Source: Deltaproteobacteria bacterium
Lineage (GTDB): Bacteria; Desulfobacterota; DSM-4660; Desulfatiglandales; Desulfatiglandaceae
DNA length: 6,992 nucleotides
Direction: 5' to 3'
Assembly: GCA_019307165.1 (NCBI GenBank)
Contig: JAFDKD010000143.1
Location: forward strand, 1-6,992
Positions 1 to 4,198 of this stretch are shown one piece after another (positions within the stretch are counted from its first letter, which is position 1; every line of letters begins with the position of its first letter). The notes beneath the pieces were generated by a model. It had not been told where the DNA came from. It did no database searches and was given only the letters and a program-made list of their open reading frames with translations. The position numbers and the translations under genes are program-made.

Positions 1-20
1 CGTAACTACCCAGGTATATA

Positions 21-348
21 TTAGACAGGATAACAGGATTAACTTGATTTTTAATTCCTGTAAATCCTCTAATTATCCTGATAGCCCGTTCCTTGCTCTA
101 AGGGTAAGTGATTAGTTTAAACCCTTCTATTGTAATTTGGTTTAACCTACTCTCCCGATTGATCGGGAGTTAATTTGAATATTCATTTCACATTTAAGAG
201 AGACTCAAAGAGATTATATTAATTCTTTATTCGGGGTCTATCGATAAGGCATTTTACCAGGATATTTCTTTTGATTTACTGGATTATTACAATAATGTCT
301 TGTTTGTGGCTTAACATAGATTCCTGTTTATCCTGTTATCCTGTCTAA
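21..348. repeat. MITE-like element with 19-bp perfect terminal inverted repeats
   Basis: The left end TTAGACAGGATAACAGGAT (21-39) is matched by its exact reverse complement at 330-348, giving a 328-bp unit with no convincing reading frame inside. The match continues imperfectly for about four more bases inward. The left end is itself a hairpin: CAGGATAA (26-33) pairs with TTATCCTG (73-80) and AGGATT (35-40) with AATCCT (63-68). A small hairpin, CTCCCGA/TCGGGAG, lies at 152-169. No transposase is encoded, so if it moved it would have needed an enzyme supplied in trans. I see no clear target-site duplication. The inverted repeats are certain; the mobile-element reading is inference. Confidence 0.6.
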
Positions 349-506
349 AAAAGAGACACCTGAATAGTAAAAAATTCCTTGACCGGATAAGCAGCAAAGG
401 CCGGTCTGCACGATTCAAAATGCCCGCAGCCACACTCCCATGGAACACCCGGGACAAACCGCTCCCTTTTCTTTAAGTCATTTCTTGCCTGCTCGAATTT
501 GCCCTC
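349..506. other. Non-coding spacer downstream of the leftward unit
   Basis: No gene with a credible start and ribosome binding site is seen here on either strand. The stretch at about 381-470 looks richer in G+C than the repeat to its left. On the minus strand it is open in the frame of the 140-residue protein beyond that protein's stop codon, ending at a TAG at 345-347. It also holds the weak terminator candidate annotated separately. Confidence 0.4.
369..406 (-). terminator. Weak candidate terminator for the leftward unit
   Basis: Read on the minus strand, GACCGG (406-401) can pair with CCGGTC (386-381) across a 14-base loop, and a run of six T follows at 374-369. The stem is only six pairs, the loop is large and the T run is six bases from the stem base, so this is a poor match to an intrinsic terminator. 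It lies about 100 bases after the stop codon of the small protein gene, and nothing better is seen there. Confidence 0.2.
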
Positions 507-929
507 TTAGCTTTTTATTAAACCTTCTAACATGTAATCCCGTGTTTTTTCACAATGTTTCACAAATTGTTTCAAATGTATTTCGAGATCTTTTATTGCC
601 TTAGTCTGGCTTTCACCTTTTTGCAGGGAAATTTTGATCTCTTTTGTATCGTGATACATAAGATTTAAGAGGTTATATAACTGATCGAATAAATCATTCA
701 CGGAATTCGCATCGACATCCATTGGATGTTCCATGTGCCGAATAGCAGTCTCGCCAACCTCAATTAGCTCTGTTTGGGCATCCCTCAGGAGATTGCCGGC
801 CCTGACGGTGTCTTCTTCAAAGGCGCCTCCTCCCGGCCATTGGTTGTTTTGGTCAATGACATTTGCCATAAGTCCTTGAGCTTTTTGCAGCGTTTCTTCT
901 AAACGTGAAAATAACTCTGATTTGAGCAT
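507..929 (-). CDS. Unrecognised small helical protein, co-transcribed with a TetR regulator
   Basis: I do not recognise this 140-residue protein. It starts MLKSELFSRLEETLQKAQGL and looks almost wholly alpha-helical, with long charged amphipathic stretches at about residues 3-28, 42-66, 76-101 and 105-138. They are broken by a Gly/Pro-rich turn (WPGGG, about 31-35). It has no signal peptide or obvious membrane segment, so a cytoplasmic location is likely. It has one cysteine and several scattered histidines, but I see no hemerythrin-type or other metal-site pattern. Its ATG directly follows the TAA of the TetR gene upstream (TAAATG), and its strong AGGAGG lies inside that gene, so the two are almost certainly co-transcribed and probably translationally coupled. 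The pairing suggests a role in the same response, for instance as a partner of the regulator, but that is inference. The ribosome site and intact frame make it a confident gene of unknown function. Confidence 0.72.
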   Translation of the reverse strand: MLKSELFSRLEETLQKAQGLMANVIDQNNQWPGGGAFEEDTVRAGNLLRDAQTELIEVGETAIRHMEHPMDVDANSVNDLFDQLYNLLNLMYHDTKEIKISLQKGESQTKAIKDLEIHLKQFVKHCEKTRDYMLEGLIKS

Positions 930-1547
930 TTACTCCTCCTTCTCTTTCTTAAGGGCTTTTTTTGCCCCTTTCTTCTTGGGCATCAGACCGTGAAAAAATA
1001 TAGCCATCAATTCATCCAGATAATGCTCAATTTTTTCTTCACTTTCCTGGACCAGCCAGTTAAGCTCAAATCCCCTCAAGGCATGGGCAATGGCCCTGGC
1101 TGTCAAAGGGAGATCATTGAGGTAAAAAACACCCTTTTCTACCCCGTCCCTTAAAATAGAATGAATGATATCAACTTCACCTTCGAAAAGCTCATTCCGA
1201 ATGCTCTCTGCATTTGGGAGGAGTTTTTCTATCCCCTCCCGATCCAGATTCAAGATATTTATTGCCTTGCGCATATACCGGAACTTTGCCTTGACGAACG
1301 TAGTCAGCTTATCACCTGGTAAGGCCTTTTGGGCCACTGAAGACGATATCTTTTCCACTATCTCATCCATCTCCCGGCGGAGGACTTCAAGGTAAACCTG
1401 GTCTTTGCTTCCGAAATAATTATATATGGTCGCCTTGGCCACCCTGGCCATGCGGGCAACCTCATCCAGTGTTGTTTTCTGGAGGCCGTATCGCGCAAAC
1501 ATCTTTTTTGCGGAATCTAAAATGGAGTCCAGTTTTTCCTGTTTCAT
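930..1547 (-). CDS. TetR/AcrR-family transcriptional regulator (leftward)
   Basis: This 205-residue protein is the usual TetR-family length. The N-terminal DNA-binding domain covers about residues 6-55: helix 1 ILDSAKKMFARYG, then the helix-turn-helix TTLDEVARMARVAKATIYNY with the family's conserved YxxFGSKDxV-type ending at about 42-52. The rest is the divergent all-helical domain that in this family binds a ligand and dimerises; its ligand cannot be read from sequence. The C-terminus is an unusual Lys/Glu-rich tail (about 191-205). The protein should be a cytoplasmic dimer, most often a repressor of its own and neighbouring promoters. The ATG at 1547 is preceded by GAGG at a seven-base spacing. 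It is divergent from a second TetR gene and heads the unit with the small helical protein. Whether it also controls the efflux genes is unknown. The family call is firm and the target is inference. Confidence 0.93.
   Translation of the reverse strand: MKQEKLDSILDSAKKMFARYGLQKTTLDEVARMARVAKATIYNYFGSKDQVYLEVLRREMDEIVEKISSSVAQKALPGDKLTTFVKAKFRYMRKAINILNLDREGIEKLLPNAESIRNELFEGEVDIIHSILRDGVEKGVFYLNDLPLTARAIAHALRGFELNWLVQESEEKIEHYLDELMAIFFHGLMPKKKGAKKALKKEKEE
933..940 (-). promoter_or_regulatory. Strong ribosome binding site inside the end of the TetR gene
   Basis: On the minus strand AGGAGG (940-935) lies five bases before the ATG at 929. These bases are also the Lys-Glu-Glu codons ending the upstream TetR frame. 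This fixes the start of the small protein and implies that ribosomes finishing the regulator can re-initiate here. Confidence 0.75.
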
Positions 1548-1585
1548 TTCTATACCTCTTCATTTATTTTTTGGATGAAAAACGT

Positions 1586-1591
1586 TTTATA
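1586..1591 (-). promoter_or_regulatory. Candidate -10 box for the leftward TetR unit
   Basis: Read leftward, TATAAA (1591-1586) lies 38 bases before the ATG at 1547 in a very A+T-rich stretch. That is a plausible -10 position, with a transcript start near 1579. No good -35 box lies 16-18 bases upstream (only TTTTTA at 1613-1608), so support is weak. Confidence 0.25.
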
Positions 1592-1620
1592 GTGTAAAAT
1601 AGCAACATAAAAACAGATAT

Positions 1621-1642
1621 CAAGTAGAAAAATTTTTACTTG
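1621..1642. promoter_or_regulatory. Imperfect 22-bp palindrome, candidate operator
   Basis: The arms CAAGTA (1621-1626) and TACTTG (1637-1642) are exact inverted repeats. Three inner A/T pairs bring the symmetry to 9 of 11 positions around 1631.5. The right arm overlaps the start of the TTGACA box at 1640-1645, so a dimer bound here could block RNA polymerase on the rightward promoter. It is unlike the second palindrome at 1657-1673, so each may serve a different regulator. Confidence 0.4.
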
Positions 1643-1668
1643 ACAATATGAACGATGTGTCATATTTT
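1640..1668 (+). promoter_or_regulatory. Candidate sigma70-type promoter for the rightward TetR gene
   Basis: A perfect -35 box TTGACA (1640-1645) is followed after exactly 17 bases by TATTTT (1663-1668), which matches the -10 consensus at four of six positions. A start near 1675 would give a leader of about 150 bases before the ATG at 1825, including the nested inverted repeat at 1734-1807. Palindromes overlap both boxes, as expected of a repressed promoter. Confidence 0.45.
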
Positions 1669-1673
1669 GACAC
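1657..1673. promoter_or_regulatory. 17-bp inverted repeat over the -10 box, candidate TetR operator
   Basis: GTGTCATATTTTGACAC has perfect six-base arms (GTGTCA/TGACAC) around a five-base A/T centre. Its size and symmetry suit a dimeric TetR-family repressor, and it covers the proposed -10 box at 1663-1668. A further TGACA half-site lies at 1641-1645. Both divergent regulators are candidates to bind it. Confidence 0.45.
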
Positions 1674-1733
1674 TAAAATATATTTTATGACGAAACTGCC
1701 CAAAATGCTGTAGCTGCTAACAGGACAAGTATT

Positions 1734-1807
1734 TGGAGCGAGGTCCCGCCATCGGCGGGATTGCCGGTTCCGATCCGTCCCGCTATCGGCGGGATCGGCT
1801 CGCTCCA
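1734..1807. repeat. 74-bp nested inverted-repeat element before the rightward TetR gene
   Basis: Outer nine-base arms TGGAGCGAG (1734-1742) and CTCGCTCCA (1799-1807) enclose two near-identical 17-base hairpins, TCCCGCCATCGGCGGGA (1744-1760) and TCCCGCTATCGGCGGGA (1778-1794). These differ at one base and are 34 bases apart. The element looks far more G+C-rich than its surroundings and carries no coding frame, resembling a REP- or MITE-type repeat. It ends seven bases before the GAGG of the next gene, so as RNA it would form a stable multi-stem structure in the leader. Confidence 0.65.
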
Positions 1808-1814
1808 GAATAAT

Positions 1815-1818
1815 GAGG
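1815..1818 (+). promoter_or_regulatory. Ribosome binding site that sets the rightward TetR start
   Basis: GAGG at 1815-1818 is six bases before the ATG at 1825. The in-frame ATG at 1813 overlaps this site and has no ribosome site of its own, because the repeat element ends at 1807. The later ATG is therefore preferred. Confidence 0.6.
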
Positions 1819-1824
1819 TATGAA

Positions 1825-2448
1825 ATGGAAGAGAAGAAATTGTCCAGGAAAGAACGGGAATTTCAAAGACACCGTCAGGAGATCCTCGAAACTGCCCTTG
1901 ATCTTTTTTCAGAGAAAGGCTTTCACAATGTCTCCATGAATGAGATTGCCCATAAAGCAGAGTTTGCCGTCGGGACTATGTACAAGTTTTTTGAAAACAA
2001 AGAAGACCTTTATAAGGCCCTTGTCCTGGAGCAGTCCGACAAGTTTCACCGCACGCTAATGGCGGCAATCGAAGGGCCGGGGGATGAGATTGAAAAAATA
2101 CGAAATTATATCAGGGCCAAGGGCGAAGTTTTTACCGCCAATGTTCAAATGATACGTCTCTATTTTGCGGAGACCCGGGGGGCAAGTTTCAATGTCAGGG
2201 CAGGGCTTGATCCTGAGATCCGGGAACGCTATGGCCGCTTCCTGGAAATGCTCGCTTGTGTTTTTGCAAGCGGGATGGAAAAGAAACGGTTTAAAAAGAT
2301 CGCCGACCCCTACCATTTGGCAGTGGCCGTAGACAGTCTTGCCAACGCCTTTCTTTTTCTCTGGCTTGAAGCGCCTGATCAACACCCTTATCCGGAAAAT
2401 CCGGACGTCATCCTGGATATTCTGTTCAAAGGGTTGGTTGATCCATGA
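1825..2448 (+). CDS. TetR/AcrR-family transcriptional regulator upstream of the efflux genes
   Basis: This protein is 207 residues from the ATG at 1825, or 211 from the ATG at 1813. After a basic lead (KKLSRKEREFQRHR) comes the TetR DNA-binding domain, about residues 18-66: helix 1 ILETALDLFSEKG, then the helix-turn-helix SMNEIAHKAEFAVGTMYKFF and the conserved NKEDLYKAL segment. The C-terminal two thirds is the variable helical ligand and dimer domain, with an aromatic-rich stretch near the end (LANAFLFLWLEAP) that could line a pocket for a hydrophobic inducer. It reads in the same direction as the RND genes about 400 bp downstream and is divergent from another TetR gene. It is the likelier local repressor of the pump by analogy with AcrR-type regulators beside RND operons, though the long gap suggests the pump has its own promoter. 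Palindromes in its promoter suggest autoregulation. The family is certain and the target is inferred. Confidence 0.93.
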   Translation: MEEKKLSRKEREFQRHRQEILETALDLFSEKGFHNVSMNEIAHKAEFAVGTMYKFFENKEDLYKALVLEQSDKFHRTLMAAIEGPGDEIEKIRNYIRAKGEVFTANVQMIRLYFAETRGASFNVRAGLDPEIRERYGRFLEMLACVFASGMEKKRFKKIADPYHLAVAVDSLANAFLFLWLEAPDQHPYPENPDVILDILFKGLVDP

Positions 2449-2471
2449 TAATTCAGGTTGTGAGGTTAACA

Positions 2472-2488
2472 GTTCACAGTTCAAGGTT
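2472..2488 (+). repeat. GTTCA-rich repeat, left copy
   Basis: GTTCACAGTTCAAGGTT is an inverted counterpart of the sequence at 2791-2808. The two agree at about 16 of 18 aligned positions, counting one missing base. Each copy shows a seven-base tandem period (here AGTTCAC then AGTTCAA at 2471-2484). It lies 23 bases after the regulator's stop codon. Confidence 0.5.
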
Positions 2489-2628
2489 AATCGCTTTGCT
2501 ATTTATCATATCTCCTCTGCAACAAAGAATTCGCTCTGGATTTGAGTGCAATAGCATTTGGTGTTCTGCAAGAACTGGATGAATTAGGCATTTGGTTTAA
2601 AAACGAACCTGTCTTTCATAAATAGTGC

Positions 2629-2772
2629 CTGACCGAAAACTCCCCTCCCCTGGTGGGAGGGGTTGGGGGAGGGGGATATGAAAATGAATTCTTTTTGACA
2701 TGTCAATGCCTTAACACCCCCACCCTAACCCTCCCCCGTCGAGGGGGAGGGAATAAGGGGGTTTTCGTTCAG
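2629..2772. repeat. 144-bp imperfect palindrome with perfect centre and G/C-run hairpins
   Basis: The ends pair with an exact centre at 2700.5: CTGA (2629-2632) with TCAG (2769-2772), and CGAAAAC (2634-2640) with GTTTTCG (2761-2767). The centre is the perfect 12-base palindrome TTGACATGTCAA (2695-2706). Each half holds its own hairpin: CCCCTCCC/GGGAGGGG at 2642-2662, and CCCTCCCCC/GGGGGAGGG at 2729-2751. No coding frame or transposase is present. It resembles dispersed C/G-rich intergenic repeats or a MITE. Between regulator and pump it could act as a bidirectional pause or attenuator, but no U-run follows the stems, so it is not a standard terminator. Confidence 0.65.
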
Positions 2773-2790
2773 ACACAAAATATAACCGTG

Positions 2791-2808
2791 AACCTTTGAA
2801 CTTTGAAC
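2791..2808 (-). repeat. GTTCA-rich repeat, right inverted copy
   Basis: AACCTTTGAACTTTGAAC is the inverted counterpart of 2472-2488 and contains the seven-base unit TTTGAAC twice in tandem (2795-2801 and 2802-2808). With the left copy it brackets the palindrome, and it lies about 35 bases before the adaptor's ribosome binding site. Confidence 0.5.
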
Positions 2809-2842
2809 CTGAGCAGTTACTTTAATTTATGTTATTTATATT

Positions 2843-2847
2843 AGGAG
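2843..2847 (+). promoter_or_regulatory. Ribosome binding site that sets the adaptor start
   Basis: AGGAG at 2843-2847 is seven bases before the ATG at 2855, an ideal spacing, but only four bases before the in-frame TTG at 2852. The ATG is therefore the better start, and the two choices differ by one residue. Confidence 0.7.
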
Positions 2848-2854
2848 AAGTTTG

Positions 2855-4198
2855 ATGCGACTAAATGAGACTGTTTATGAATACCTTGAATGGCGTGTGG
2901 TTTTAATGGTCCTCTTAAGCGGCCTTTTGGTGGCAGGCTGTGACCGCGGGCAGCAATCCCAGCCGCCTCCCACTCTCCCGGAAGTGGCCACGGTGACGGT
3001 CCAACCCCAAAAGGTCATGCTGACCACTGAACTGCCTGGCCGCACGGCTGCCTTCCGTGTCGCGGAGATCCGTCCCCAGGTCAACGGTCTCATCCAGAAA
3101 CGCCTGTTTACGGAAGGTTCCGATATCAAGGTAGGGCAGGTGCTTTATGAGATCGACCCCGCTCTTTTTGAGGCGGCGTTTGATAATGCAGCGTCAAATC
3201 TCGTTGCCGCGCGGAAGGCTGCCGACCGGGCTCGGGCCACATTGGATGCAAGCATCGCTCGCGTCACGCAGCAACGGGCCACCCTGGAGCTTGCTTGTAA
3301 GAACCGGGAGCGATTCGAGGATGCGTTCAAGGGCAGAGCTGTCTCCACCAGTCAGCGAGACCAGGCCGTAACCAACGCCAATGTGGCCGAGGCTATGCTG
3401 CGGGCCGCCAAGGCGCAGCTTGCAAGCGACCGGGCGGCAGTGGCTGTGGCCGAGGCAGCCATCCATCAGGCGGAAGCGGTGGTGGAGACGACCCGTATCA
3501 ACCTGGGATACACCCGTGTCACCGCGCCCGTCACCGGCCGCATCGGTAAATCTAACGTGACAGAGGGTGCCATCGTGACGGCCTATCAGCCCATTCCTCT
3601 CGCCACCATCCAGCAACTGGACCCCATTTACGTGGATGTGCCCCAATCCACCGCAGAACTGCTGCAATTGAAACGGTGCCTGGCGGAGGGCCGTCTCAAC
3701 CGGAACGGACCAGACCAGAACAAGGTCAAGCTCATCCTGGAAGACGGAACGCCTTATCCATTGGAAGGCACATTGCAATTTAGCGATGTCACAGTGGACC
3801 CGACGACCGGATCCGTAATCCTGCGGGTCGTCTTTCCAAATCCAAAAGGCATTCTCCTGCCGGGCATGTTCGTCCGGGCGGTGGTTAAAGAAGGCCTCAA
3901 TGAACAGGCCACCCTGATCTCCCAGCAGGCTGTGTCCCGCGATCACAAAGGAAATTCCTTCGCGCTGATCGTGGATGCTGAAAGTAAAGTCGGTCTGCAT
4001 ATGCTCACCCTTGACCGTGCCATCGGCGACAAATGGCTCGTCTCGGCAGGTCTTGCTCCCGGTGATCGGGTGATCGTCGAGGGCCTGCAAATGCTGCGGC
4101 CAGGCATGGTTGTGAAGGCGGTCCCTTTTAAAGAGAACGGGACGACGCCTGCAAATGCGGCCCGGCCGACTGCTGAATCGAAAAACGGAGGCGCCTGA
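2855..4198 (+). CDS. RND efflux periplasmic adaptor lipoprotein (AcrA/MexA type)
   Basis: This is the membrane fusion protein that joins an inner-membrane RND pump to a TolC-like outer-membrane channel. It is 447 residues against 397 for E. coli AcrA. A signal sequence ends in the lipobox V-A-G-C with Cys29 as the lipid-attached residue; Asp follows, which in enterobacteria keeps lipoproteins in the inner membrane. Next come a lipoyl half (about 60-108, with LPGRTAAFRVAEIRPQV), a coiled-coil hairpin (109-219), the second lipoyl half (SNVTEG, 233-238), a beta barrel (LDPIYVDV, 255-262; DVTVDPTTGSVILRVVFPNP, 311-330) and a membrane-proximal domain (IGDKWLV, 390-396) ending in a loose Ala/Pro tail. 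The hairpin is 42 residues longer than in AcrA, and its tip keeps Arg153 and Ser164 of the R-L-S docking motif but has Ala157 for Leu. The stop overlaps the permease start by one base, so the two are translationally coupled. The symbol is by homology. Confidence 0.95.
   Translation: MRLNETVYEYLEWRVVLMVLLSGLLVAGCDRGQQSQPPPTLPEVATVTVQPQKVMLTTELPGRTAAFRVAEIRPQVNGLIQKRLFTEGSDIKVGQVLYEIDPALFEAAFDNAASNLVAARKAADRARATLDASIARVTQQRATLELACKNRERFEDAFKGRAVSTSQRDQAVTNANVAEAMLRAAKAQLASDRAAVAVAEAAIHQAEAVVETTRINLGYTRVTAPVTGRIGKSNVTEGAIVTAYQPIPLATIQQLDPIYVDVPQSTAELLQLKRCLAEGRLNRNGPDQNKVKLILEDGTPYPLEGTLQFSDVTVDPTTGSVILRVVFPNPKGILLPGMFVRAVVKEGLNEQATLISQQAVSRDHKGNSFALIVDAESKVGLHMLTLDRAIGDKWLVSAGLAPGDRVIVEGLQMLRPGMVVKAVPFKENGTTPANAARPTAESKNGGA

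Larger units (their letters stand above)
2449..2842. other. Repeat-filled non-coding gap between regulator and pump genes
   Basis: No gene is supported here on either strand. The gap holds a GTTCA-rich repeat in inverted copies (2472-2488 and 2791-2808) and a 144-bp palindrome (2629-2772). An A+T-rich leader at about 2815-2842 precedes the adaptor's ribosome site. I find no well-spaced -35/-10 pair for the pump: TTTAAT at 2821-2826 resembles a -10 box, but the nearest TTGAAC (2796-2801) is 19 bases away. The pump promoter should lie near here or within the palindrome. Confidence 0.5.

Noticed and set aside
152..169. CTCCCGA/TCGGGAG hairpin as a transcription terminator
   Set aside because: It lies over 300 bases past the nearest gene end, inside a repeat element, and has no proper T run after it.
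21..348. CRISPR array or tandem repeat
   Set aside because: The repeats are inverted ends and a hairpin, with no regularly spaced direct repeats or spacers.
1165..1395. Plus-strand open frame opposite the leftward TetR gene
   Set aside because: It is antisense to a well-supported TetR gene and has no ribosome binding site.
2056..2545. Open frames antisense to, or overlapping the end of, the second TetR gene
   Set aside because: The TetR protein is intact in its own frame, and these translations have no recognisable features or ribosome sites.
2491..2625. Stop-free plus-strand stretch of 44 codons after the second regulator, ending in a TAG
   Set aside because: It has no ATG start with a ribosome site and no recognisable family. 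It may be a gene remnant, but length alone does not support it.
2695..2700. TTGACA as a -35 box for the pump genes
   Set aside because: No -10-like sequence lies 16-18 bases downstream, where the sequence is a C run. The hexamer is better explained as half of the central palindrome.
3194..4090. Long minus-strand open frame of 298 codons opposite the adaptor gene
   Set aside because: It lies entirely antisense to a clear AcrA-type gene, has no family-like motifs, and is explained by the codon bias of the G+C-rich plus-strand gene.
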